Below, in pieces: positions 9,815 to 20,635 of a stretch of DNA of 64,000 nucleotides. Made by a program: the position numbers and the translations under genes. Origin of the DNA: Symbiodinium natans (lineage: Eukaryota; Sar; Dinophyceae; Suessiales; Symbiodiniaceae); assembly GCA_905221605.1 (NCBI GenBank), contig CAJNDS010002279.1, positions 1,152,084 to 1,216,083 of the forward strand, given 5' to 3'. The notes beneath the pieces were generated by a model that did not search any database, was not told where the DNA came from, and saw only the letters and a program-made list of their open reading frames with translations. Position 1 is the stretch's first letter. The number at the start of each line of letters is the position of its first letter.

Positions 9815-10638
9815 ATTATAGAGCTTTAGGGATCTCGTAAGCCGTCTTGCACGGGACTCAAACCCTGCAAGTCGGTCGCCCTGCGAGGCACGGACATTCT
9901 TAGGGCGAGAAAGCCGAGAAAGGGAATCCGATAGATCAACGAGTCATGATGGCTTCAGATGGTGACGGCGCAAGGTGATTCCTGCTCTGCGGGCTGGGTG
10001 ACGCGCGCAATGGATGAACAAGGTTTATACTATCCCGTCATACTTTCCAGCACAACCGCACCTGAATTACCCCATTCCGTGAGCTTTTGAAGCCCGCGCC
10101 GTGCGAGTCGTTGTGAGGGAGCTCGGTTGGCACGGTCGGGGGGCGGAACTTTAGGGCCTTAGGGTAAAGGGTGAATTACTTGGCAACCCTTTTGACTTAG
10201 TAAGTCGGGTTAGTCGTTGGGTTATCGGGATCATCAAAGGGAGCTCTAGGGGCTACGAAGTAGACTTACTAAGGCAAAAGGGCTTCCAAGTAGTGAGGCC
10301 AGATATCTCGTGAGGACCTAGCGGGCAAAAGCTTGCTCGTACCGTAAGAACACAAATGGTGAAAACAATCACCGGGACAGCTGGCTTGTGGAGACAATGA
10401 TTCTTGATCGATGCCAGTGTAGGGAATGTCAGCGGGGTGTCGACCATCGGCAAACAGGTTAGTTTTTCTCGCGACTGGACGACAGTACGATGTGTATGAA
10501 TAGGTAGCTGAAAGGTGAGTACCGCGATGCTATCCTCGTTTTCTATGTCGGGATCCATGCTGGCTCAGTTTTTTTATAGCGTCGTGCATTCCAGCTCCCC
10601 TGTCTACAAGACAGTCTGAATGACAGTGCACCTCTCAG
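9815..10638. other. Unique sequence without recognised gene
   Basis: About 820 bases free of telomere repeats and of more even composition. A 101-codon frame is open on the - strand (10253-10558), but it shows no motif and no typical exon composition. This may be a long intron or intergenic spacer. Confidence 0.5.
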
Positions 10639-10709
10639 GAAGTGGATGATGTTCTTCGGATCTTCATGTCCAGGCTGTCCACACTCAAGTACAGCCTCTT
10701 GCCTGGAGA
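10639..10709 (+). CDS. Exon of unidentified gene
   Basis: CTCAG/G acceptor and an open frame EVDDVLRIFMSRLSTLKYSL then LPGE, which looks amphipathic and helical. It is followed by C-rich degenerate repeats. Likely partner exons of the same gene lie at about 11121-11160 (ETFRIQVGEPS) and 11725-11763 (VNGRVLAACPSQR). Confidence 0.5.
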
Positions 10710-11340
10710 GCTTTGCTCAAGTTCCCCGAAACCCTAAGAGCCCTCAACCCGAAGCAAAAATGGATCACTGCCCCCCCCACCCGATCCCCGCCCCCAAAAA
10801 GCCCACACTCCCAAACTCCAGACCCGAAATCCCACCCACACCCCCCAAAGTCCTCAACTCCTAGACTCCCAAACTTCCTTGAAGCCCTCAAAGACAGAAT
10901 CTTCTGCCAGTCCTGAAGCCCGCACCTAAACCCCAAACCCTACAACCCCAAAAACCCTAAAGCCCTTAAACGCTGGAACCCTGGAACCCTAAACCCTGAA
11001 GCCCGAGAACCCGAAAGCCCTGCAACCCTAAACCTGAAAACCCGAAGAAACCCTTCGAACCCTAAACCCTAAACCCTGAACGCTAAACCCTAACCCTAAA
11101 CCCTAAGCCCGAAGCCATTCAAGCCGAGGAGAGACCTTCCGCATCCAGGTCGGCGAGCCCAGTTTGGGGGGGTTCAGTTGAGGGGTCTTCGGGTTTAGCG
11201 CCAACACCCCCAGAGCACCGGCCCACAAATCACCCAAGCCCCTCCAACACCTCGAAGCCTATCAGGAGTGAGGCCTGCCATGTCTCAAAAACTAGGTTTG
11301 CCACCCGAAACCCGAAACCCGAAACCCTAAACCCCTGAAC

Positions 11341-11400
11341 CCGGGGGGGTTCTTGTAGTATAACTATAGAGGGACCCTAAGGGAATACTATTAGTAACCC
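11341..11400. repeat. Dispersed element, family 4, partial copy
   Basis: Carries TTCTTGTAGTATAACTATAG and GGGACCCTAAGGGAATACTA, then passes directly into a CCCTAAA array at about 11397. Confidence 0.6.
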
Positions 11401-12403
11401 TAAACCCTAAACCCTAAACCCTAAACCCTAAACCCTAAACCTTCAAACGCACCCAAAAATCCTGAGAGACCTGGACTGCCCGCTGTTGGGTGGGTCTTGG
11501 GGGGGGGCTGGACTCTCGGATCTTTCCGGATCTCTATCGGGTTTTCATGTTTTGTTTATTGGTTTTTGAAAGGATGTGTGTATTTAAGGGTCACCATGGG
11601 GGTTTTCTTCATGCTTTTGTTTTGGGTTTTAACGGATGTGTTTTTAAGGGTCAAAAAAGGGGTTTTCATGCTTGTGCTTTGTTTTGGAGGGGCTTGGGGG
11701 TCTTGGGTTGGGCTTGCTGGAGAGGTCAACGGCCGTGTGCTTGCGGCCTGCCCCTCGCAAAGATTTTAGCAGCCTTCTTGTTGCTGCTGCTCTCTTGGCG
11801 CTTTTCCCTGAGCACGACGCCCCGAGCCCTAAGCCCTAAGCCCTAGGGGGAGAAGGGGGGGGGATCCAAATCCTAATGCCGAGACTCTGCTCTAACGAAG
11901 GTTTGGTGTCTTTATATAGCTGTAGGGTCCATGCCTACCCTTTAAGGGTCCACTGAGAGCTCTACAGCGATGGTCCTATCACCTGAACGCAACATCCACT
12001 CAGAAACCGCGGGATCTACACCCCGCCCCCCCATCTCAGGCCCCCGCCTCCTGATACTCTGAAGCCCTAAGCCCTAAACCCTAAGCCCCAAACCCCAAAC
12101 CCCAAACCCTAAAGACCCGCCTCCTGATACTGAACCCTAAACCCTAAGCCCCAAACCCCAAACCCCAAACCCTCCGCCTCCTGATACTGAATCCTAAACC
12201 CTAAGCCCCAAACCCCCAACCACCCTAAAGACCCTAAACATCCGTTTGCCCTCAGCCCCAAGCATCCTTCGGACCCCTCTAAACATGCTTAAGCCCGACT
12301 AAACCCTGAACCCTAAACCCTAAACCCTAAACCCTAAACCCCAAACCCTAAACCCTAAACCCTAAACCCTAAACCCTAAACCCTAAACCCCCGAAGAGCC
12401 GAG

Positions 12404-12477
12404 GCCCCTTCCCGGCAGGGCCGAGCCTGGGAAGCGCCTACTGGACGCTGCAGTGCGGGAGCCTGCCCCTGGGCGAG
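12404..12477 (+). CDS. Exon of unidentified gene
   Basis: GAG/GC acceptor, open frame PFPAGPSLGSAYWTLQCGS then LPLGE, GAG/GT donor. A CCCTAAA array precedes it directly (12300-12390) and TTTAGGG-type repeats (8-mer GGGGTTTA) follow directly, a clear case of the usual flank orientation. Confidence 0.55.
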
Positions 12478-12893
12478 GTTTCGGGGTTTAGGGGTTTAGG
12501 GGTTTAGGGGTTTAGGGTTTGGGGGTTTACGGGTTTAGGGGTTTAGGGGTTTCGGGGTTCTTGTAGGGTTTTTTTAGGGTTTAGGGTCAGGGGTTCGCCC
12601 CTGGGCGAGGTTTAGGGTGTTTCTTGAGGCTGACGGGCTGCAGCAGGGTCTTGAAAGACTTGTGTGACTCGCACAAAGCTTCAACCTGACCCTTTGGGCC
12701 CGAGAGCCCCGAAAGCCCTCGAGCCCCAACCCGCCCCGCCTGAACCCTACAGCTCGTAGCATTTCCTGAACCCTAAGCCCGACACCCTAAACCCTAAACC
12801 CTAAACCCTAAACCCTAAACCCTAAACCCTAAGCCCTAAGCCCTAAACCCTAAACCCTAGAACCCAAAGGCCCTGCAGCCTCAACCCTACACC

Positions 12894-13367
12894 ATGCCCA
12901 AGTCCTGTGCTCGTTCGGACTGTCGGGTGTGGCCAAAACCCCACCAATTTTGCGCGAAAAACGGAAGCTTAGGGTTTAGGGTTTAGGGTTTAGGGTAAAC
13001 CCACGAAGGTGGAGACCCTAGAAGCCTTTAAGCCGCCCGAAGGGTGTTCTCCTCAAACCCTCAACCCTGAAAGACCCATACACCAAACTCCAAGCACCCT
13101 GAACCCTAACCTTACACCCCAAACCCTAAACCCTAAACCCTGAACCCTAAACCCTAACCCCCAAACCCTAAACCCCAAACCCTAGACCCCAAACTCCTTG
13201 AAACCCTGGCCTCCATGTCCCCCCCCCCCCCCCCTTCGGCGATGCTCCTCTGGGCTTTATCTATAGGGTAGGTACCTGCCCCCCCTTGAACCCCCCTCCC
13301 TTAAGAACCCTATAACCTCAGGTCGGCGGTGTACCTGGTCGATGGAACCATGCGCAAAGGCATCCAG
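12894..13367 (+). CDS. Possible 5' end of an unidentified gene, three exons
   Basis: The exon from ATG 12894 to about 12965 reads MPKSCARSDCRVWPKPHQFC, with Cys at positions 5, 10 and 20. The exon 13009-13043 (VETLEAFKPPEG) joins in frame through GT/AG to 13322-13367 (SAVYLVDGTMRKGIQ). The first-to-second join is uncertain. Other coding-like islands on the same strand lie at 13509-13582, 14409-14487 and 14780-14870. No family recognised. Confidence 0.4.
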
Positions 13368-13582
13368 GGGGCTTTAGGGTTTGGGATGTCGGGGTTTATG
13401 GTTTCAGGGGTTTAGGGTTTGGGGTTTGGGGCTTGGGGTTTGGGGTTTAGGGTTTAGGGAACCTAAACCCTAAACCCTATCGCCCTAAACCCTAGCCCGC
13501 GGGCTCAGCCGACATTCGTCATCGGACCATTGGCCGCCCATCCGAAGCCAAACGCACATGCCCATCTTTCCATTTCGTCCCT

Positions 13583-13723
13583 GCTTGGAGGTTCATGGTA
13601 CTTATTAACGACTTGCAACTGTACTTATAACTGTACTTGTAACCATATCAGGGCACTTAAGGGGCTTATAAGTGGGTTGTAAGTACAGGTGTAATTAGTT
13701 GCTAGGTACCATGAACCTCCAAG
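13583..13723. mobile_element. Short inverted-repeat element, family 1, intact
   Basis: Left end GCTTGGAGGTTCATGGTACTT, right end GGTACCATGAACCTCCAAG, body with CAGGGCACTTAAGGGGCTTA. This is one of the cleanest copies and is useful as a reference. It has no ORF. Confidence 0.8.
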
Positions 13724-14408
13724 TGCGTTGCAGGCTTCAAGCCCGGCCCCCCTATCTGAAACCCCGGGCCCGGAAGCCCAAGCCCAGAACCCGTACCCAA
13801 CCTCGAACTTGCCCCAGGGGTTTAGGGTTTAGGGTTTAGGGTTTAGGGTTTAGGGTTTAGGGTTTAGGGTTTAGGGTTTTCCAGACCCCGGCCCAAGACA
13901 GCAAACCCTAAATCCCCTAAGCCCTAAGCTCCAGAAATTGCGAGCAGCTCCCAAGTGCCCCCAAAATCCCTAAACCCTAAACCCTAAACCCTAAGCCCGA
14001 AACCCTAAACCCTAAACCCTAAACCCTAAACCCTAAACCCTAAACCCTAAACCCTAAACCCCAAGTGGCCCAGAGGTAGATACTTAGATGGCCTGGAGCT
14101 GGAGCGCATGCTTCCTGGATGCCGGGGTCCGCACCCCAGATGCTTGGGTTTAGGGTTTAGGGTTTAGGTTTAGGGTTAGGGTTTCAGCGTTTCAGGGTTT
14201 TAAGGGTTTTACAGAAACCTGAGGCCTAAACCAGGAGATATGAAAACCTAAACGCCCCAACCCAACACCCCAAAACCCTGAGACTTCAAAACCCTCAGCC
14301 CTCAAACCCAAAACCCTCAGCCCTAAAACTTCACAACCCGCAGCCCTCAAGCCCAAAACTCTCAACCCGCAAAGCCCAAAACCCTAAACCCCCGAACCTC
14401 AAAAGCAG

Positions 14409-14496
14409 GCACTGCTCAGCGCTGGGACGTCGTTGTCACCTCGCCACTCTCCACGGCACGTTTGGCCGATGGGTCCGAGGAGAAAGGGTTTAAAGG

Positions 14497-14537
<41 letters not shown>

Positions 14538-14870
14538 AGTTTTTCTGAGTTATTTATGATCAGGGATATGTAGGGTTTTGAGGTTCTTTAGGGTCTTAGC
14601 GTGGGAACTGCCCTGCTAGGCTTCCCTTACATACGCCAGAAAACCCCCCAAGGGCCCATACTTCAGAGGCTTCCCGTAGATTCTAAACCCTGAACCCTAA
14701 ACCCTAAACCCTAAACAATTAACCCTAAACCCTAAACCCCAAACCCTAAACCCTAAACCCTAAACCCCAAAAGTGAAAGGACCGGCTGAAGCTCCGGGCG
14801 CTGCCCGGGCGGGGGGCGCTGCAGAAACCTCCGGAGGTCTACGCCTCCTCCAAGGTGGAAGTCTGGGGTC
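14409..14870 (+). CDS. Two possible exons of unidentified gene
   Basis: An island at 14409-14487 after GCAG/G is open (ALLSAGTSLSPRHSP..). A second at about 14780-14870 reads LKLRALPGRGALQKPPE then VYASSKVEVWG and lies between a CCCTAAA array (14690-14770) and a TTTAGGG array (from 14871). Their frames were not joined. Confidence 0.35.
14499..14534. repeat. (GA)n microsatellite
   Basis: About 18 GA units directly after a possible exon and an AAAGGG run. Confidence 0.95.
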
Positions 14871-15024
14871 TTTAGGGTTTGGGGTTTAGGGTTTAGGGTT
14901 TAGGGTTTAGGGTTCGGGTTTCGGGTTTAGGGTTTAGGCTTTAGGGTTAGGGTTTAGGGTTTAGGGTTTAGGGCTTAGGGCTTAGGGTTTAGGGTTTAGG
15001 GTTTCGGGTTTAGGGGGTTAGGGC

Positions 15025-15447
15025 TTGTGGGGTCTGCACCTTGTAGCAGATACTTGCACTTGCACAACATTCACCGATGAGCTAAGTGCAAAAAAAAAAA
15101 CACAACAACACCGAGCCAAACTGCACCAAGCGAAGATGGCGAGCCAGGTCTTACTTCAAGGCCCCAAGCCCGACCTGGCTCCAAACTGTCAAGGGCCCCG
15201 AACCGGTTCTGGCTCAAATGCAACTCAGGAGGGAGTGCCCAAGATGTCAACTCCGATCGTGAACCCTTGTGTTCGTCCAGCTCTCGTGGGTTTTTTCAGC
15301 CATCGTCTTCATGCGACAATCCGCTCTCCGTAGGCCATCACCATTGCCCGCACCGTCCGGGAGCAATGCTTCCTGGAGGACATGCTGCAGGGTCTTGGAG
15401 GTTTCTGGAGCTCGTTCTTGAATGCCAAGCCGCACAAATCCGTCTAA
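15025..15447 (+). CDS. 3' end of unidentified gene, two exons
   Basis: The terminal exon 15334-15447 follows TAG/GCC, reads AITIARTVREQCFLEDML.. and stops with TAA. Upstream, 15025-15330 is open from an AAG ATG context at 15139 and ends in CCG TAG, overlapping the acceptor, so the real donor must lie inside it. Both have coding composition. Function unknown. Confidence 0.5.
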
Positions 15448-15572
15448 ACCATAAGCCCAGCAACCAACAAGTCCACCAAAGACGTGAAGATCTCAGAAAC
15501 TTGGGATGTTCCCCACACGAACAGCCCGAAATAGGGATTCTAGTATGTCATCCCGATTAAGGAGCTGTTAGT

Positions 15573-15713
15573 ACTTGGAGGTTCATGGCACTTATTCACC
15601 ACTTGCAACTGTACTTGTAACTGTACTTATAACCATATTAGGGCATTTAAGGGGCTTCTAAGTGGGTTATAAGTACAGTTATAATTGGTTAATAAGTACC
15701 ATGAACCTCCAAG
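15573..15713. mobile_element. Short inverted-repeat element, family 1, intact
   Basis: ACTTGGAGGTTCATGGCACTT on the left and AGTACCATGAACCTCCAAG on the right, body as in the 13.6 kb copy. It is followed at once by GGGGGAACATCCCAA, the end motif of family 2. Confidence 0.8.
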
Positions 15714-16320
15714 GAAAAGGGGGAACATCCCAATCAAAAACCGTCATCCTCCCCCCCCCCCCCCCCCCCACACGGCCAGGAGACGGTGGCGACGCTCCGC
15801 AAGGGTGGGAGCGTCCTGATTCCTGCAGATGTGGCAGGGTGGATCCCTGAGGCTTAGGGTTTAGGGTTTAGGGTTTAGGGTTTAGGGTTTAGGGTTTAGG
15901 GTTGAGGTTTAGGGGTTTTTCGGTTCAGGATTTGGGGGTTTACGATAATGGGGGTACCTTATGGGGGTCGCTTCTGAGTTGGTTCCTTTTTTTGGGATCT
16001 CGGGGCTTAGGGTTTACAGGGTTTGGGGTTTTTAGGGTGAAGGGTCGTGTCTTGAGGATCAAGAAAGCTGATCTGTGCATATTCCCGCAAGGGTCTGACA
16101 GATGACGCGTTTGAAGCTCCAACAACTTGGTGCCCAGGCCCGCCGCCCGAATTTTAGCTCAGGTTTTAGGGTTTATGAATTTGTTGGGGGCGGTTGGGGT
16201 TTAGGGTTTAGGGTTCAGGGTTCAGGGGTTTAGGGTTTAGGGTTTAGGGATTAGGGTTTAGGGTTGAGGGGTCTCGACCTGCAACCCCAAGCTTGCAACT
16301 CCACGCGCAAGCAAGCGCAG

Positions 16321-16397
16321 GCCCTGCTCCTCTTCGAGGCCGCCTGGAATCAGGACCGCCAGCTCGCCACGTACCCGCTCGTGTGGCCGCCTGGCAG
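16321..16397 (+). CDS. Exon of unidentified gene
   Basis: GCAG/GCC acceptor, open frame ALLLFEAAWNQDRQLATYPL then VWPPGS. TTTAGGG repeats lie upstream and CCC(A)AAA-type repeats downstream, the reverse of the commoner arrangement. Confidence 0.5.
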
Positions 16398-16790
16398 CCG
16401 TACCCCCAAGCCCCCAAAACCCCCAACACCCTACGTGCGGCCCAATGCCTTTAAACCTCTAAACTCCTCTAAACCACTAAACACCTTTAGACCCTCAACC
16501 TCTCAACCCCCAAGCCCTAGACCCTAAACCCTAAACCCTAAATCACAAAGCCCCAAGGCCCAAGCCCTAAGCCCTAAGCCCTAAGCCCTAAGCCCTAAGC
16601 CCTAAACCCTAAACCCTAAACCCTACATTGCAAAGCCCCACAAGCCCCAAAACCCAGACCTCAGCCGCAGAGGCAAAGCTTTATTTGCACTCGCAGAGTT
16701 GCCCGGATTCCGGGTTCTCTCTGAACCCCAAGACTCGTTTTAGGAATTGGGGTTTAGGGTTTAGGGTTTAGGGTTTAGGGTGTGTTCCAG

Positions 16791-16958
16791 AGGGTTTCTG
16801 CCCGCTCGGACCTGTCCGACGTTTCGGCTGCCGGGGAGCTCATCCGAGGCAAAGCAATACCTACCGGTTGTCGCAACCTCTTCTTGCCGCAACCTGCTTC
16901 CAAGGCTTTCGTCCATGGGCGACATGGTGCTAGATCAGGCGCCGCGGAGACGAAGCCC
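16791..16958 (+). CDS. Exon of unidentified gene
   Basis: After CCAG one frame is open for about 56 codons (RVSARSDLSDVSAAGELIRG.., then NLFLPQPASKAFVHGRHG), strongly coding in composition. It is preceded by TTTAGGG repeats that end 12 bases before the acceptor. Family not recognised. Confidence 0.5.
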
Positions 16959-17443
16959 AAAACTCAAAGCCTACAGCCTAAACCCTTACTTAGCCAAAGC
17001 AACAAGCCTGCAGCCTCGAAAGTAACAGTCAGCTCAGTGTTTCCGAAAACAGGGTACCTTACAGACCCTGGGGAACCAAAAAACAGAAGTTGACTGCTCC
17101 CCGAACCCTAGACCCTCAAAACCTTCAAAACCCTAAGCCCAAAACCCCAAACCCTCAAAACCCTTGGCCAGGTCAAGACGCGTGACTTGGCCTGCCGTCG
17201 GTTCCATAAATGGCCTCTTCTGGTCCCCAAAATTTCGGGTCTGAAAGGTTTAGGGCTTATAGGGTTTATAGGGTTTAGGGTTTAGGGTTTAGGGTTTAGG
17301 ATTTAGGATTTAGGGTTAGGGGCTTAGGGCTTAGGGCTTAAGGCTTAGGGTTTAGGGTTTAGGGCTTAGGGTTTGGGGTGTGTAGGCCGTCTTTTTGGGA
17401 GGTCCCAGGTTACGCAGGACGCCTGGGGGGCGGGGCACGCAAG

Positions 17444-19428
17444 GCCTCGAGTACATGGGCCACGAGGTCCTCGAGGCCTTCGAGTCGCGACCGGGGCACC
17501 ACCCGTTCGTGCCCCCTCGGCGGTTTTGGGTTTAGGGTTTAGGGTTTAGAGTTCAGGGTTTAGGGTTTAGGGTTTAGGGTTTGTGGCAGTACCCAAAGCC
17601 CAAGTCCCCTCAACCGCGGAAGATACCTCAAAAGTCCTACTAGGGTCCCTACCAGGGTTAAAGGTACATTTCTGAGTTTCGGGGGATTGGGTTCCTTGGG
17701 TAGAAGTTTGAAATACTGGGTTTGAGCTTGGGTTTTGTGGGGTTGAAGTGCCTGCCAAACCCCAAACCGCAAACCCCAAACCCTAAACCCCCAAACCCTA
17801 GACCCCAAACCCCAAACCCTAAACCCTAAACCCCAAACCCCAAACCCCAAACCCCAAACCCCAAACCCCAAACCCTAAACCCTAAACCCTAAACCCGAAA
17901 CCCTAAACCCCAAACCCCAAACCCTAAACCCCTCCCTTGCGGCCTCAGGTGCTGAAGAATGTGAGGATCTTCCAGAGCCTGGAGGAGCCCCAGCAGCCCA
18001 ACAGAGGGTTTAGGGTTTAGGGTTTAGGGTTTAGGGTTTTAGGGTGTAGGGTGTCGGGTTAAGGGTTAAGGGTTATAGGTTGTAGGGTTTGCGGTTAAGG
18101 GTTTAGGGGTTATAGTTTATGGGGTTTAGCTGTTGCCCCAGCAGCCCCTCATCCCCCCACTCCCCCCCAACCTTAAACCTTGCGTTCAGTGTGCATCGGG
18201 GGGGGACATCTGCCATGCTGCGTCTGGAGGTTATGGCTGGAAGGGGTTGAGGCATCCCAACCGAGACGTTCCGGGTTTCAGCTTTTATGGCTTGGGGGGG
18301 GGTGGGGCAGACTTCCCAGGCTACGGGCTTCTCCAAATCTGGCTCCCCCTTTTGAGCTAAGCCTGACGCGTTCCGGCTCTTGCCTACGGCCCCTACAAAG
18401 CCGAAGCCTCCTTTTTGCTTGGGATTTTGGTTATTGTTGGGCTGTCTCGTGGTGCCCATTTTTGCCCCTTTCTTTGGTTCTAGGCTCCAACCCCAAACAT
18501 GGGGTTTAGGGTTTTAGGGCTTGGGGTTTAGGGTTTAGGGTTTGGGGTTTAGGGTTTAGGGTTCAGGGGTACCCTCATTAGCAACTGAGCTACTCAAGCT
18601 GGCACTACGAGGGGGGCAGCCATGAGCATGCTCGCGCGCCTTCATGAGTCGTGCGAATGCTCTTTCCAGGAGCTTGTAGCAGCCCATCCGCTGAACCGGC
18701 CGAAGGCCGGCTGTTTCAGATCTAGGGTTTAGGATTTAGGGTTTCGGCGTGTCGTGAGCGAAGATGGAAACTCAGCTGGCTTTCTGACAGCAAGCTGCCC
18801 TGAGCAGCATCACCCTTCCTAAGCCCTGTACCCCTCCCCCCCCTTTTGGTGCACACGCTGGAGCCTGGAGGTGATCTTCGCCACCTCCCAGCATCTCGAA
18901 GCCGGCGACGCCCGCGTGCCTGGGCCGGGGAGTTGTGGGGGGGGGGGGGGCGCTTTCAGACTTTCAAGGGCTTTTAGGGTTTAGGGTTTAGGGTTTAGGG
19001 GTTCGGGAGGAAGGCTCTTAGGTGTTGCTTCGTACTCCCCTTGCAAGGGATGCTTAATCCTTCAGGTCCTCTGTAAATTGGCCTACTGCAACGGGTATCT
19101 TGGACAGTTCGTATAATGCACCACACAGAGAGAATCGTGGGGGTCAATGTGTGGGATGTAATGATTAGGGATCCTACTTGGAGGTTCCGGGTACTGATAA
19201 CCCCATGTGTAACTGTACCTATGAAGCCCCCGAAGGCCTCTAAGTAGGTTACAAGTGGATGTACAATTGAGGTTACAAGTACCCTACACCCCAAACCCTA
19301 AACCCTAAACCCTAAACCCTAAACCCTAAACCCTAAACCCTAAACCCTAAGAACCTCCAAGTACCCCGTAAACCCCAGTGACGTCCGGCCCCAAGGAGCT
19401 CTTCTTCCGCATCTCCGGCGAGTCCAAG
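17444..19428 (+). CDS. Unidentified gene, four joined exons (partial)
   Basis: Exons 17444-17529, 17949-18007, 18864-18931 and 19379-19428 join in one frame. Donors are GT at 17530, 18008, 18932 and 19429. Acceptors are AAG, CAG, GAG and CAG. Markers along the protein are YMGHEVLEAFESRPGHH, VLKNVRIFQSLEEPQQPN, LEVIFATSQHLEAGDA and PKELFFRISGES. A further island at 19555-19648 lies downstream, but its frame is ambiguous. The introns are TTTAGGG and CCCTAAA arrays, and the third also contains a family 1 element. Function unknown. Confidence 0.55.
17755..17930 (-). repeat. CCCCAAA / CCCTAAA array in an intron
   Basis: Mixed CCCCAAA and CCCTAAA units immediately upstream of the acceptor at 17948. 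Confidence 0.85.
19176..19361. mobile_element. Family 1 element, right end split by CCCTAAA array
   Basis: Left end ACTTGGAGGTTCCGGGTACTG. On the right the terminal repeat is broken: CAAGTACC runs into a CCCTAAA array (about 19287-19350) and GAACCTCCAAG resumes at 19351. This mirrors the break in the copy at 2679-2856. Confidence 0.75.
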
Positions 19429-19774
19429 GTGGCGGTTGCCGGACCCCCTAAGCCCTAAACCCTGAACCCTAAACCCTAAACCCTAGACCCTAAACCCTAA
19501 ACCATAAACCCTAGACCCTAAACCCTAAACCTCCCAATTATTGGGGGTGTTTTCGGCCAGAAGGGAGCTCCCCTGGAAGGCACTTCTCTGGCTGCTCGGC
19601 GTGGCGCCTCAGGGGACGCTGGCGCGGACGCTGCTCGAGGACGCCCGGGTTTAGGGTTTAGGTTTTAGGGTTTAGGCTTAGGGTTTAGGGTTTAGGGTTC
19701 AGGGTTTAGGGTGTAGGGTTTAGGGTTTAGGGTCTAGGGTTTAGGGTTTAGGATTTAGGGTATAGATCCCATGT

Positions 19775-20055
19775 GGGTGTTTACGGAAATAGTGGTACCT
19801 TTTTGGGGGTCCCTTTAAGGGGCTTTTACTTTATTGGGGTAGAAAAGGGGTACCCTATGTTGGGAAATACCCATACGGGGGTTTACGAAGAGAGGGAACC
19901 CCCCAAAATAGACCCCAAATAGTTGGAATCCCTGACAATCAGGACCCCAATAAGGTACCCCTAATTTCGGAAACCCCCAGGTAAACCCCATATGGTTAGT
20001 TTTGGGTACCCGAATTAATGGGGGCCGCCTTGGAAGAAGACCCCTTGGGACCATA
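19775..20055. repeat. Dispersed inverted-repeat element, family 3
   Basis: Contains GGGTGTTTACGGAAATAGTGG, GGGGGTTTACGAAGAGAGG and TACCCCTAATTTCGGAAACC with complementary ends. Related copies lie at 21776-21865, 27020-27135 and 59845-59945, and a fragment near 15935. This copy seems to be two nested or tandem units. Confidence 0.65.
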
Positions 20056-20473
20056 ATTCAGAGAAATCACCATATCAACTTCCTAACAACCTCGAAGCCC
20101 CATACACACTTGCAAGCCCTTATAGACTCGTGTGAACGTGCAGACAACGAAACCACCTCTCTGCTGCCAGGATTTCGTGCTGGGCAACTGCATGCGCCGC
20201 CTGGCTAAGCAGAGGGGCCCTCGACCCCTCTTCACCCCTAAGAGCCTTGAAACCCAAAATCCTACAACCACGAAGAGCCCCGAAACCCTAGCCAAATCCT
20301 AAGCCCGAAATAAATCCTAAACCCTAAGCCCTAAATCCCAAACCCTAAACCCCAAATCCTTGCTGGTCTTGTCTCTGAGTGCTTCGTCCCTCGCAGGGGA
20401 GCTCCCCCCTAGGCTGAGGCCTTAGCATGCCAGGCTTGAAGGGTTCAGGACCTCAGGACTGGTTGGGGTTTAG

Positions 20474-20605
20474 GGTTACAGTAAACCCCAAAAAGTTGGA
20501 ACCCTTTTAAGGACAGATAGTGCTGGGATTCCCGCTGCTTTCCTCTTAGGGATTGAGGCTATTGAGTTTCCAACTTTTTGGCTTCTACTAAGGTTGAAGC
20601 ATTCA
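20474..20605. repeat. Dispersed inverted-repeat element, family 6, copy 1
   Basis: Left arm TTACAGTAAACCCCAAAAAG then TTGGAAC; right arm TTTCCAACTTTTTGGCTTCT. A better-preserved relative is at 26853-26975. Interior shared motif: GTGCTGGGATTCCCGCTGC. Confidence 0.7.
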
Positions 20606-20635
20606 GGGTTTAGAGTGTTTGAACTTCCGCTGCAG

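Noticed and set aside
15205-15225. Relic of a dinoflagellate spliced-leader sequence (TTCTGGCTCAAA)
   Set aside because: Only a short, imperfect match lying inside an open frame; chance is likely.
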